The notes below the pieces were generated by a model. That model was given only the letters and a program-made list of their open reading frames with translations. It did no database searches and had not been told where the DNA came from. DNA of 64,000 nucleotides from Anniella stebbinsi. Its lineage: Eukaryota; Chordata; Lepidosauria; Squamata; Anniellidae. The number at the start of each line of letters is the position of its first letter. Within the stretch, counting starts at the first letter, position 1. The stretch is taken from positions 63,418,763 to 63,482,762 of the forward strand of contig JARDYH010000007.1 of the NCBI GenBank assembly GCA_029215795.1. Reading direction: 5' to 3'. This document shows positions 1 to 11,139 of the stretch, piece after piece. A program made the position numbers and the translations under genes.

Positions 1-1103
1 GAGGTAGGTTATCTGTTCAATTGTCTGTGGGTACAACGCCTTCAATCATGTCAGCAATTTTTCCTGGGGCTGTGGGCTCCTGGCAGCTTGTCTTGGGTTT
101 AGTTTTTCTCTCTTTCTTGGCTTGATTCATCAGGATGAGGGCTGCATTTTCTGCCAACTTTCTTCAGTTCACGGAGGGGGATGTTTAGCTACTCTTAGCC
201 ATCCCTCTGTATATGGGATGTCTTCTGGGCTGAGGCCCCCCCCTCTATTATGACCAGGTTGTAAACTCGGGAAATATAGGGCTCAGAGAAAATACCTTGG
301 GGGGGCAGTCTACTAGGGGGCCTAGGGCTGGCCAGTCTCAATAACATTTACTTCTATATCATTTACATTACACTTGGTCAAGTCAAAGACTTCACTAAAA
401 TGTTTAATCATAAGATTCAGTGGGATTGAAGAACCTCCCCCCATCCTTTCCTGTCTAAATCACAATATAATTCACCAGACAGACGGTACACAGAAGGGCA
501 ATCAGATTGACAGGGAACCGTCTGGCTGTAGGAACTGGGGGAGCCAGACGGCTGACACAGAGGAACACAGTCTCTTCGCTGTCAGCCTACGCTGCCGGAA
601 GTTCCAACGGCCAGCAATAGAAATCAGACAGCCATTCACACATCAAACATCCAGGACGACACCCGTCCTCCCAGACCTCCCAGTTCAGAAAAACAAGTTT
701 ACCAATACGGGGAGATGATCAGGCTCCCCCTTCGACTCTGCTGAGTCGGCCAATACCAAACAATACGCGCGTTTACAATTCCGAGGGTTGATCAGGCCCC
801 CCTTCGACTCTACTGAGTCGGCCAATACAATACCAAACAGGCAATTCCCTTGATACTTGCCTGGTTCAGATGTCCTGGCGCCGGATAGAAGGGTATCTGC
901 ACTGAACTTCCGCTCGGTCCGGTTTTGTTCCGCACTGTCCCCGCACCTGCCACAGAACCTGAATGGGCACCAGCTAAAGGCTGGAGGCGCGCTCCCAAGG
1001 AGGACCACGGCCGGCTGGGGGCCGCGGGGAACCAAGCGGAAGCGGGGGAAATCTCCCTGGTAGGCTTCTCCGATTATCGGGCGGGTCTCCCAGTGAGGGA
1101 TGA
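1..1103 (-). mobile_element. Endogenous retrovirus internal region (leader/possible gag start), partial
   Basis: This stretch lies immediately downstream, on the minus strand, of a retroviral-type primer binding site and LTR, so it should be the 5' leader and possibly the start of gag. The minus strand has an open frame from 1155 to 685, but I see no diagnostic capsid or nucleocapsid motif (no CCHC knuckle). It contains a 73-bp imperfect direct duplication (about 716-840), each unit carrying a short perfect hairpin. The rest of the provirus would lie outside the window to the left. Identification rests on the adjacent LTR and PBS rather than on coding similarity. Confidence 0.5.
733..820. repeat. 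Duplicated hairpin in ERV leader
   Basis: Two 16-nt hairpins with identical 6-bp stems (CGACTC/GAGTCG) lie at 733-748 and 805-820, 72 bp apart, inside a 73-bp direct duplication. They are about 300-370 nt downstream of the PBS in the proviral orientation. Duplicated small stem-loops in a leader are reminiscent of retroviral dimerisation or packaging signals, but that function is inference. Confidence 0.5.
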
Positions 1104-1121
1104 TTCCCGGCCAATGCACCA
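1104..1121 (-). other. Retroviral primer binding site matching tRNA-Gly
   Basis: Read on the minus strand, these 18 bases are TGGTGCATTGGCCGGGAA. That is the complement of CCA plus the 3' acceptor and T-arm of vertebrate tRNA-Gly(GCC), which ends in CCGGCCAATGCA. It sits 3 bases from an LTR end in CA, the usual retroviral spacing. The tRNA match is from memory of the tRNA-Gly sequence; the position relative to the LTR end is seen directly. Confidence 0.75.
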
Positions 1122-1124
1122 AAA

Positions 1125-1520
1125 TGTTACAGTAAATAATCGGAGTCCAATCCAAAGTTACAGGTTCTACAGATAGCCTTTATTGCTAGCAATGACAGCC
1201 TGGGATAGCTCCACAGACTGGCCCCCCCTAATGGGTGAAGCAACTAGTTATACAGTTCAAACAAGCAGGAAACATGCATGTCACGTCACATAACAGGATG
1301 ATGCGCGCGCAACCCAATGGTCTGGCATGCAGGTGCACTCTTAAATGTCAGTGTAGCTTTTCAACTAGGTCAGGTTGTGGTCTGCGGTCAGCCATTTGCT
1401 CCGAAGCTGCAGAAGCTGTCTGTGACTTACCAGAAGAGACAGAGGAAAAAGGGGGGGGCATGAAATATGAATACTGGGTTTGAGAAAATATAAGATGGAG
1501 TCAGTTAGGTTGAGGCAACA
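1125..1520 (-). mobile_element. ERV long terminal repeat (minus orientation)
   Basis: This is a 396-bp segment that on the minus strand begins TGTTGCC and ends CTGTAACA, giving the TGTT...AACA termini expected of an LTR. A polyadenylation signal AATAAA (minus strand, 1179-1184) lies about 54 bp before the LTR end. A TATA-like TTTAAG lies about 155 bp upstream of it (near 1340-1347). The PBS follows after a 3-bp spacer. The U3-R-U5 order is inferred from these landmarks. The partner LTR is not in the window, so the target-site duplication cannot be tested. Confidence 0.7.
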
Positions 1521-1554
1521 TTCCCTATCATTATGAGGTGTGTGTGGATGATGG

Positions 1555-1908
1555 TGATGATGATGACACAACATTGGGGGGGATGACTAATACCCTGGAA
1601 GACAGAAACAAACTTCAAAGTGATCTTGATAGAGTGGAGCGCTGGGCTGAAAACAGCAGAATGAAATTTAATAGGGATAAATGCCAAGTTATACAAGTAG
1701 GAAAAAGAAACCAAATGCACAGTTACAAGATGGGGGATACTGGGCTCAGCAACACTACAGGTGAGAAGGATCTTGGAATTGTTGTAGATCCCAAGCTTAA
1801 TATGAGCCAACAGTGTGACGGGACTGCAAAATAAGCAAGCACTATTTTGGACTGCATTAATAGAAGTATAGCTTCCAAATCGTGTGAGGTACTGGTTAGG
1901 GTTAGGAT
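1555..1908 (+). mobile_element. CR1 LINE fragment (reverse transcriptase, 3' half)
   Basis: The plus strand encodes the CR1 RT segment just after the catalytic box (NTLEDRNKLQSDLDRVERW, then MKFNRDKCQV and KDLGIVVDPKLNMSQQC). It aligns closely by eye with the better-preserved copy at 41100-41410. A stop codon follows 'GTAK' at 1832 and the match ends near 1908, so this is a dead, doubly truncated fragment. Its 5' break lies close to the end of the ERV LTR (1520). Confidence 0.85.
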
Positions 1909-2070
1909 GCTACATGCATACAAATGACACTTGCTGAAATTCCCTTTTCAATACAGCTCTTAAAGATACAGGAGCCCTGTCCTCCTTTCCATATGATCAC
2001 TCTAACTAATTGAATGATTGTAATTTTTCCTGTTACCATAGTTCTTTAACTTCCATAGCCAGTGGTGTAT
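1909..2070. other. No feature seen
   Basis: Anonymous AT-rich sequence between the CR1 relic and the endonuclease-type relic. Confidence 0.4.
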
Positions 2071-2074
2071 ATTT

Positions 2075-2480
2075 TTCTGTCTTTAACTCTTCCTTTTCTG
2101 CAACAGTTTTGTCATAGGTATTGTTATGTCATTGAGGTAGGTGTGTTTTTTCTTTGTTGTTTTTGACTGTCATGTCTGGTTGATTGCAAAGTATTGATTT
2201 GTCCCAGAATTGTTCTGTCCAAGTAAGGTAATATTTGAGTGTGTAGCGTGGCTTGGCTTGAGTGTGTCTGAATCTCCTAGGCTCTGAAAGCATCTTTCTG
2301 GAGAGCACCTGCTGGTTGCTTGTTCTCTGCACACTGAGGCAATGTAAATTCAGGATATACTTGGATAAAAGGAGGGAAAGATCCTTATCTAGCATTGTAA
2401 TAATGGGCATCTGTTCTGGCCTATCTTTGTATTGTACTGACCATGGTCTTGTTCACATGGCTAATGAATCAGAGATATAA
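2075..2480 (-). mobile_element. Non-LTR retroelement endonuclease-end relic
   Basis: On the minus strand, 2410-2129 encodes a 93-residue open frame ending in a segment around 'NQPDMTVKNNKEKTH'. In a shifted frame, lower coordinates continue with 'ITIP' and then 'EKYTPLAMEVKELW'. This resembles the C-terminal PD...(D/E)xK-like region that follows RT in restriction-like-endonuclease retroelements (R2/R4/NeSL type), where an 'RPDI...K.CLLIDVAVP' block is typical. At least one frameshift and stops are present. The family assignment is from motif memory only; another retroelement class is possible. Confidence 0.4.
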
Positions 2481-3021
2481 TCACACATTGTTAGATTAGT
2501 TTCTCACTGATCAACCAGAAGTTGAAACAAGCTAAGAGGCGAGAAGTGACTACAACAAGCCTTTAGTCCATTTTGTTCCATGGCTAATGTTTGCAGGGTA
2601 ATAATATTTTATACTCTTCCTGCATGCTAGGTTGCTAGTTTGTTGTACTAGATTTCTCTGCACTTGTCCACTGCTTCATTTGTTCAATGGTAACAGTATG
2701 CTGAATCTGTGAGTATGGATATGAGAAAAATGATGATGAAAGAGTGTTAAACGTTAGGAAAGTTGAGACTATTGTAATCCAGTGAAAGATTTGCAGTCAG
2801 AAAAGATATTTGAGGGAAGGGGAGACTCTATCACACAGAGTATAGTAAAAGCTTCAAAGAACAGGAAAAGCTACAAACGTAGAAGTGAGTGAAGTTAATT
2901 TCAGATACATTCAATGTCTCACTTGTTCTTTATTTCAGTGATTTTAACATTAAGATGTTGTGTAGAACAAGTTTGTCTTAATTGTATGCTGTGAAACCAG
3001 ACATGTGACCAAGGCCATGTT
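2481..3021. other. No feature seen
   Basis: AT-rich anonymous sequence. I see no repeat, ORF or RNA gene here. Confidence 0.4.
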
Positions 3022-3146
3022 TGGGTGGGCACACCCCCTTAGGGGCTGGATATGTTGATGGGCACGCTCCCTTGGGGGATGGACATGTTGGTGGGCACGC
3101 CCCCTTGGGGGTTGGACATGTTGGTGGGCATGCCCCCTTGGGGCGG
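3022..3146. repeat. 33-bp minisatellite, about 3.5 units
   Basis: A tandem repeat of a 33-bp unit built on GGGCACGCCCCCTTGGGGG followed by a TGGACATGTTGGT-like part. Because 33 is divisible by three, both strands stay open across the array as 11-residue peptide repeats (e.g. GHAPLG...HVG), which explains the repeated ORFs here. Each unit contains the near-palindrome CCCCCTTGGGGG. Confidence 0.85.
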
Positions 3147-3484
3147 CCATATTGTCCTCCTTTTTGGTTTCCAAAATATGATCACCCTAATCATCTCTGG
3201 CCTGCACCCATTTCGCCTCTTTTCCTGTTTTGCGTATTATTTTGGTGCGGGGAAAGTCTGGATTATTTTCCCCAAGCAACTTTAATGCGCCCTTAAGTCT
3301 CCGTTTAGTGCTGTCCCCTCGCTTTTTCCTTTGTTGGGGGTGTGTGCTTTGAATGGAGTCTTGCTGTCAAAACAGAAGACCTCAGAAGTCAGCATAGGGT
3401 TGCAGAGCACTTCTTTCCAGTTTTCTGTTTTAGACTTTAAAAAAAGCTTCTGAGTGACCACACTATTAAAAGTCAGTTCTATAT
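3147..3484. other. No feature seen
   Basis: Anonymous sequence after the minisatellite. I recognise no repeat or exon. Confidence 0.4.
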
Positions 3485-3616
3485 GTGTTTTCTCAGAAGT
3501 AAGTCTCTCTCTCTTTGTTTATTGGGGTTTACTCAAAGGTAAGCATGCAGCGGATTTTAGTATGACTTGGATGTAAATGCAGTTGAAATCAATGGGATTT
3601 ACTTTTGAGTAAGGGA
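3485..3616. repeat. Squamate-type short interspersed repeat with 'TTACTCARAAGTAAG' arms
   Basis: The segment contains CTCAGAAGTAAGT near its left end, TTTACTCAAAGGTAAGCATG in the middle, and CAATGGGATTTACTTTTGAG near its right end. These are inverted and direct variants of a motif (AATGGGACTTACTTCTGAGTAA) that I recall as very common in squamate genomes, probably from a non-autonomous DNA element. Boundaries are approximate. Confidence 0.45.
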
Positions 3617-3949
3617 ACCAGCAGATCTCTATTTTATGAACTGGAGATGCACAGCTTCACATGATCCTTTACAAATGAAAACAGGTGGAAGATCATAATA
3701 GTGGACTATCTGGAAAAGGGTTTAAAGAAGGGGAAATAAAAACATTTCTTAAAAAATCAAGGGATGACCCAATCTGATTCACACATGGCAGGACTAAAGC
3801 CCTCCTTAAGACCTATCACCATGCTCAGTTTCATCTCTTTATCTTTAAAACTTATGCAGATGTAAGTATTTTTGTAAATTATAATAGGAGCTCCAATGAG
3901 CGAGGGGGGAAGGTTGCCATGTCCATCACAATGTCTATCAACAACAAGA
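3617..3949. other. No feature seen
   Basis: Anonymous sequence; the six-frame ORFs are short and uninformative. Confidence 0.4.
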
Positions 3950-4140
3950 ACCAATGAACTGGAGGGAGATGGAGAAGGGGCGGGGCAGGCACAAGACGAG
4001 CGTATTGCACAATACGAGCAAAAAGAGAGTTCACCGGTGTAGCTACAATCATGAAAGGAAGGAGCGCTTGCAGCACTCCTGAAATGGAGGTAAAAAATGA
4101 GGAGGCAAACCGGGGGGGGGGGAAATAGGTGTGATGGAGC
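3950..4140 (-). repeat. Unclassified interspersed repeat, copy 1
   Basis: On the minus strand this begins GCTCCATCACACCTA and runs through a 'TACCTCCATTTC', 'GTAGCTACACCGG' and 'CGCCCCTTCTCC' series of blocks. The same ordered blocks occur at 19658-19840 on the plus strand. Shared order in two places marks it as a dispersed repeat of unknown class. Confidence 0.5.
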
Positions 4141-6954
4141 CTTCTAACAGAGGTCTTTAAAACGTGGATGAAAAGAGAAAATTCCATAGTAACGAACAAT
4201 TCTTTAACCCAACTGTATGTAGTGCGCTGGCAGAGGCAACCTCCTTCCTTCTCTCGCAGTTAGAGGGACAGCCATTCCCCAGCCTCTCACATTTCAGAGT
4301 TCAGTCCAGGCCATAAGAAATATTTCCTCAAAAGTTGATTTTCGTGAAGACTGGGTTGGGCTGTGGGATGCGTAGAGCTGGCAGCCTGATATCTGGCTGT
4401 CAAGAGAATCAAGGAAATGGCCGACAGCTGAGATGAATGGGGTCGGTCATCTGAACCCCATCCATCCCCAGGAACTCTGGCAGCCACTTTCATGTTTAGG
4501 GAACGCGCCAAGCAGCACTTCAATTCACAGTGAGAGTGGACAGGGGGGCTTCCTGTAAAAGCAAGCTAGCCTCTCCAGGCAGTGAGTGAGCCCTTCATGC
4601 CACCCAAGTGGGCATCATTACCACCCAGTGGAGAATGAAGTCCCATATGTGCACCTGAGCAGAGGCTCTCTGATACCCTCCTCCCAACACACAGGAAGTT
4701 CAGCCACTGCCTTTCTCAGCCCTCCTGCACCCGCCGTCTGCAGAGCTCCTCTCCACTGTTAAACTTCCTGCAACAGCAGAGTGTCTGCCCACAGACTGGG
4801 TGGCAGACCAAAGGAGGAGGGGGGAAGAGATTTGACCCCTGGGCTCCACAGAGGTGGGGTGAATTAATCTAGACTATAAAGCACTCCAGGTTTTGTTTCT
4901 CAGGCGCCTCTTGACAAGCCAGGAGAAGGGAAGCGATATGAAGCACCGAGTCCCGTCCAGATCTCAACAAATGAGTTTTCATTTGGCTCTGGGGGAACTG
5001 AATGCGTTGGCACTGTAGGCCTGTTCAGTGTCTGGCGTGAGAGCCCCATGGACACTGACCAGAAAGTAGTGATCGACAAGGCGAGTGGCATCCCTCTATG
5101 GCTGAATCCATCCAGAGTCAAATAGCAGCACACAAAACAAAGGCAGAGCGGAAAAGGAGATGGAGGACAGGAAAAGCAAAGGGTGGCATGTGGAGGGGGG
5201 GGGAGCTCCTGCATCTGAGCCCTTGTTTTGAAGAGCACAGGATCCTATGATGGCAAGGCTGGCCCAGTGCCAGAAGAACAGCCTTCCCCCCTCCCCCCCC
5301 CCCCCCCAGTTATTATCTTGGTCCTAAAAGAAGAAGAATCAGGGAAACCAAAGTCAACCTGCAGGAGGCCTCTGGAACAGTAAGGAATAGGCAAGGGTGC
5401 CCCATCCAACATGCAGTGTCTGCCAAGAAATTCCGGGGGGGGGGGGGTGCATAAGGAAGCAGACCAGATTTGTACAAGATCCTGCTCAGCTAATGGAAGG
5501 ATATCACTCAGCTCTGGTCGGATACTTATTAGCTAAACCTGCCCTTGGCCTCAGTTGTTCACATAGGGAAGGAAAAAGCAAAGCAAGAGCCCCCACCTGG
5601 AGAGTGCTTAGCAACTGCCCTGCCCTGCCCTGCCAACCCAAAAGGAACTCGATTCCCAGGGCATCTTGCAGCTACTATGACTGAGTGCCATCAGCAAGTC
5701 TGCAGAAAGGCATTAAATGCTTTATTAACGGAGGTGAAGATCTGTGCAATTCTGAAACATCTAGTAATAAAGTGCTGCAGCATTTAGAATTCCTAACTGG
5801 GGAATCAACTGCAATTAAGTTAGTTTGGGAGAAATGATTGTCCCAGACTGGAACATGAAAACAATTCAGTTCAACAGGGATTTCATGTGGCAATTTTCAC
5901 CTCGGAGGAGCAGGGTTGCTCAGCCACTCCCAGGCCATCCCAGCGTCCCCTCCAACTTGCTTCCTGGAATGAGCTCTCCATGGTTTGGTGCTTGCCTGTC
6001 GCTCAGCTCTCTCTCAGTCAACCTGCTGCTTCCTATGTAGCGCACTGCCACACAGTGACATCACACAGCCTGCAACATGGACCATGAAAGCATCAGCCAG
6101 CCCCTTGCAAAACTCTAGCTGATCCCCTTCTGTGAACGGCCTCAGCAGTGCATTTCACAGGGGACTTTTCCATGGGCAGCTGCTATCTCAAGACTCTCTG
6201 GAAGCTTCCGCTTGTATGTTCAACCAGGTCATACCGTCATATGTGCGGAAGAGTCAAGCTCTCCTGCAAGGAGAAAGGAGCAAAGGAAGATGCCTCCCTG
6301 GCAACCGGCAAGGCTGTGGAACGGTCTGCTTCCATTTTAAAACAATGTTGTACAGCACTGAGTGAGAAGCCGGGAATAAATAATCCATATCAAATGCACA
6401 GCGTTCCCAGGAGTGCCTCATCAGACATTGATCAGAAGCTCCAAAGTGATGGGGGGACTGGGCTGCGGGCGAAGACGGCGGCTGGCAGTAGGGCGGAACA
6501 TTCTGCCCTTTGGAACACAAAGCGCTTTGCTGGCCCAGGCCGGGTTGTCCCATGGGAGGCTGCGCGCCCGCTCCCTCTCTCCCGCACATGCACACCAAGG
6601 CACAAAGTCTCCTCACACTCTGCATGGTCCCTTGTACCACCCATTCCCATTCCCCCGGGAGGACTCAGCCCCGCCGGCACCACGCACATTCCAGGAGAAG
6701 AGGCTTTGCAGTCTTATCAATATGGCTAACCAGCCATTTGGACTCGTGATCTCACAGAGATGAAGTAGAGCCATGGAACACGCTGCACATGGAAGCACAC
6801 AAGAAGAGACCAAGGGAGGACACCCACATCACCAAGTCTCAGCATTTCAGTGCTAGTGTAGAGCCAGAAACACAGCACCATGGGTACCATTTAGTTGTTA
6901 CCCAGCAACAGCCACTGACCACAGCTGCGGCAGCACCAGTCAGAGCAAGTGAGC
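4141..6954. other. Anonymous sequence with short homopolymers
   Basis: About 2.8 kb without a recognisable element or exon. It includes poly-C/poly-G runs (about 5283-5308 and 5432-5446). Open frames on both strands are short and lack recognisable domains. Confidence 0.4.
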
Positions 6955-7290
6955 CTTCATGCAGCACATAGTCCAAGTATGGAATTCAGTACCACAGGAT
7001 GTAGTGATGGCCACCAGCCTGGATAGCTTTAAAAGAGGGAATGGGCCAATTCCTGGAGGAGGAGGAGGAGGAGGAGGAGGAGGAGGAGGAGGAGGCGGAG
7101 GAGGAGGCGGCGGCGGCGGCGGTGGTGGCGGTGGCGGTGGCAACGGCTATCCATGGCTATGAGTCAGAATAGCAGAAAATCCCTCCAGTACACGGAATAC
7201 AAGCTGCAGGGGCGTGTGGGCTTCTGGTTGGGCAACGGGTTGGCCACTGTGGTAACCGAATGCTGGACTATAGAACACCCACACCCCTTT
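6955..7290 (+). mobile_element. CR1 LINE 3'-end fragment carrying a GGA/GGC microsatellite
   Basis: The start (GTATGGAATTCAGTACCACA, then GTAGTGATGGCCACCA) matches 44898-44945 of the other CR1 copy. The end (GGTTGGCCACTGTG, then GCTGGACTATAG) matches the 3' part of that copy near 45070-45110. Between them sits a trinucleotide repeat of about 85 bp (7058-7143). This is a 3'-terminal relic of the same CR1 subfamily, interrupted by microsatellite expansion. Confidence 0.7.
7058..7143. repeat. (GGA)n/(GGC)n microsatellite
   Basis: A GGA tract grading into GGC/GGT. The poly-Gly (plus) and poly-Pro (minus) ORFs across it are artefacts of the repeat. Confidence 0.95.
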
Positions 7291-8641
7291 GGTCTCATCC
7301 AGCTTCACAGTTCTTTCGATGCTCAGCATCAAGGAAGATCTGCACCCGGTCATCTGCCCAAATCTTCCAGCTGCCAACGCTGCAGCCAGCAATTACAGCA
7401 GTACAGTGAATGGCTTCCCAGACACCTTATTAGCTCTAAGGGATCAATGCCTCCTCAGCACGCCCACCATCTGGCTACCCACACCATAATGGGCCAGAGA
7501 AATCATACCACAAAAATACCCCCACAGTGCAATACATTCTGTTGCTTCTTTCGTGTAAGCTTCCCACACCATTTAAGCAGAGCTGTTTGCCTTCAGGAGT
7601 GATCTAAACTGCAGTAGATGAAAGCATTCACTTATCAGGCACACACACACGCACATAATCACCCAAGAAGCCCATCTCAACAAGAAATAAAAACCTCTCT
7701 TTCTCCTGGACGGATACAAAATGCTTCAAGTTCACCAGCTGGAAGAGAATGCACTTTTGTGTTGTTGCAATTTTCTGATTCATAAAATGTGTTAATAGCT
7801 TAATTGAAACCCATAATATAAAACTGGATCAACCTGTGAGCGTGGAGAATTGTAAGACACAGAATATCCAATCTAATTACTTATGGCTGGCAAACAAGGT
7901 AGGTATGCTATGGTGGGTTGAATCATACAAGCTTAAAATGCAAATTGACTTGCAAACAAAACACAGTGGGGGGGGAGGGGAGGAGAGAGATGCCAGCCTG
8001 GCTGCAACAACCTCTTTTGCATTTACAATGGGGCTTGCTGAGGCATGGGTCGCATTTGGTTTCACAGCCCTTTGCTCTCCTGCCTTAATTCCAGAAGCAG
8101 GGAGGTTGGTATGTTCTGCCAGGAACAAGTTTCATTCAGCCCCAGATCCTGAAGGAGCCTGTGCCTGGTGGGGGTCTCCAGCTGACCTGCTATGTCTTGA
8201 GGGAAAGCCTGGAGTGCCATATCCTGCGGTGAAGTGACCAGGGGGCAAGGGAGAGGCCTTGGGGACCAGCATGAAACAGCACAGACGGGCAAGCAGGAAC
8301 AGGGGAGGGAGTTGGCACTTACTGTCAAGTGATCTTCAAGTTCACGCCCACACCTGCTCCAGCCTCCGAGGCTCTTCCATCAGCAGCTCATTGGTGCCGG
8401 GGCTCCCTGTGGTAACCAACTGGCCGTTCCCTGGTTGATGCAGTAGTTCCCTGTGGACTCTGAGGCCGCCATCCCACCTGAAATTAAAGAGACTGTTTAT
8501 AGGCTGGAAGGGCACATGGGAGAGGCATGGGGAGGTGACAAAACAGCCCGCAGCAGAAAGGACTACAGAGGGTGGTGCTCTACGGCCCGCTCCATGGGAT
8601 GGCTTCCTCCTCCACCACCACCATCACCATCACTCTCTTCT
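7291..8641. other. No feature seen
   Basis: Anonymous sequence with a short CA-rich patch (7641-7656) and a poly-G patch (7967-7985). No repeat or exon recognised. Confidence 0.4.
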
Positions 8642-8925
8642 CAATCAGCCCAGATTACAGGACACGGAATGATGGGCTCAAGTTACAGGAAGCCAGATTC
8701 AGGCTGGACATCAGGAAAAATTTCCTAACAGTTAGAGCAATACGACAATGGAACCAATGTCCTAGGGAGGTGGTGGGCTCTCCCACACTAGAGGCCTTCA
8801 AGAGGCAGCTGGACAGCCATCTGTCAGGGATGCTTTAAGGTGGATTCCTGCACTGAGCAGGAGGTTGGAGTCCATGGCCTTATAGGCCCCTTCCAACTCT
8901 ACTATTCTGTGAGTCTATGATTCTG
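8642..8925 (+). mobile_element. CR1 LINE 3' end fragment
   Basis: The plus strand encodes the last part of CR1 ORF2 (NDGLKLQEARFRLDIRKNFL, then VRAIRQWNQC and REVVGSPTLEAFKRQLDSHL, LSGML) ending in TAA at about 8836-8838. It continues through the 3' UTR to the family's terminal ATTCTGTGAGTCTATGATTC repeat. Strong 5' truncation is typical of CR1. Confidence 0.9.
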
Positions 8926-11139
8926 CACTGCCTGCCTTGTGCATTTTGAACACAGCTCTTCTTCTGGAAGAGTCTATACAGTTTTTCAACATCCTCTCTT
9001 GGGAAGATCTTGGATTTGCCCCAATGTAGATGAGCTGCAATCAAAATCACAAAACACAGAGGGCACTTGCTGCAACATGGCCCTATTTTGTCCATGTTTT
9101 GCTCTGTGTCCCTGCTGAGCCCTGAAGCACCAGCGGATGGGGCTGCCTCTCTAGCCAGCAAGGGCCAGTGAGTATGCAAAATAGGGAGAATTTTCCATCA
9201 GAGAAATGGGTTATGCTCCAGGGGAAGAGAGGGAAGGAAGGAAGGAAGGGAGGGAGGGAAGGAAGGAAGGAAGGAAGGGGAAGCCACACATGGGAGGAGA
9301 AGCTCATTCAAAATATATCTACCAAGAATCCACAATTCCCTTTAGTTCCTGCATCTACCAGGCAAATGGATGGTGTCTATCTGCCAGACGTGAAGATTTC
9401 AGCTGCTATTTATAAGCTCGTGTCTTGCTGGATGATTTCTGGCAGCCCATCCACCCCTGAGACCGGCTTGCTAGGCCAGTCTGAGAAGATGGAAGGGGTG
9501 GCTGCAGCCGGGCGGCGCAGGTGGAGGGGAGGAGACAAAATGGCCCCATCCTGGCAGGGGCTCTGCAGGTGAGACTAAAAAGAGCAGAATCCTCCAGCGG
9601 AAGCAGCAGGGCACACAAGAGGCTAAGAGAGTGTGGCTTCTGCCAGATTATGTGCAATTAACACGTGATCACCCTCAGCACTAATACATCTGTTCTGCGT
9701 ATTGACAGGCTGGGTTCAAGCCCAGCTCTAGCTTTAGCTGAAGATCCCCAGCAGCTGTAAGGTCTCTTCCTACCCTGGGACATGGAGGGCTACTAGCAAT
9801 AGGAGCAGATGGGCTGGATCTCTCCAACACATCCATCCTGGACAAGCATGGAGAGGAGCGAGTCCAGAGGGAGAAGACGTTTGGTTGAATGTGGCTTGCA
9901 GGTAGGAGAGGGGAATGCCAGCAGCAGGAACCTACCCCACCCACCCTGCCAATATCTACTAGGTGGTTGGCAAAACCCCAATACAAGAGTGCCTGGATTC
10001 TGCCGCATTTGCAAGCGGCACTGCCACTGTGGAGGGCAAAGGGGGCCTGGGGAGCAATGACAAAAAAAGGCCCATTCAGACAGCATGTGGATCTTTGCAA
10101 TTAGCTCAGCAAGGCTGCTGCAAAAATACCCTTCATTACAAATGGCAAGACAGGCAGAAGTCTAGATCCTGCCAAGTTCATTCCTGATCATCCTTCTCCC
10201 ACGTGTACGGAGAACGGGTGGCAAGCACAGGAACTGGGAGCACGGACAGGACTGCCAGCCACGGGGCCTTTGCCAGCCGCCCGCACGTGCCGCCAGAGAA
10301 CACTCTGCTGCTCATGAGTCAGCTGTTCCTGCCGCCTCAGCCGGGCTGAACTGACTCACCAGCTGGCAAAGAACGCTGGAAGCCCAGCCAGGCATGCCGG
10401 CCCCTCCTCTCGCAACGGATGGGCTGCCAAGGGCCACAGCCCAACAATCCGAGGGGGGGAGGGGGAGGGCACAAGCCGGGCAGCAGCCCCAACACTTCCC
10501 CCTTTCTGCTTCCCCTCCCAGAGAGCAAGGGGAGGGGAGCAGGGCCTTTAAAGGCCTTTACAGCTTGGGGCCAGCATGCCTGAAGGACGGCCTGCCTCCA
10601 CGTAGCCCTGTCTACGACCAAGAGCTCCCTTGGAGGCACGGTCATTTGGATGCAGCCGAGGGTCCTGGGGAAGGGGCTTCTCTGTGGCAGCTTGGAGGCC
10701 CCTTCCAGCCTCCACAGAAACCTCTGCGGCCCTGATGCCTCTGACATTGGAGTGGGCAAGAGGAGGGATGCAGGGGCTGGGGCCACAGTTCTCTGGGCCC
10801 CCAAACCAGCTCCTGGCATAGATTAATTCCCACCTACACACACACTGCTTTCCATGGCAAGGAATGCATTAAAACAGAAGCCAGATGGGGAGGGAAGCAA
10901 ACGGGAGAGCTGTGGATGGTCTGAAGGCTCCAAGATCATCGCTCCCAGCATCTAACTCAGTCCAGGTGCTTTGCAATGGTTATAAATGGTTTCATCAGCC
11001 ACCATGGGAATTCGAGGGAAGACTGAATCCCCCTCACAAAAAATGTTCCACCTAAAAGGAGGCCACAGCCTTGGCAAAGCTACACGTCACAAAAGCTCAG
11101 GCGACTTGGAAATGGGACAGTGGGGAGAATGAGCTACAC
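8926..11139. other. Anonymous sequence with a (GGAA)n tract
   Basis: Contains a GGAA/GGGA microsatellite at about 9229-9281. No exon or transposon recognised in the rest. The part around 10200-10800 is moderately GC-rich but lacks the CpG density of an island. Confidence 0.4.

Noticed and set aside
6940..7162. Poly-Gly / poly-Pro ORFs
   Set aside because: They are translations of the GGA/GGC microsatellite.
10200..10800. Moderately GC-rich region considered as a second CpG island
   Set aside because: CpG is sparse compared with 23.4-25.7 kb, and no start codon with a splice donor stands out.
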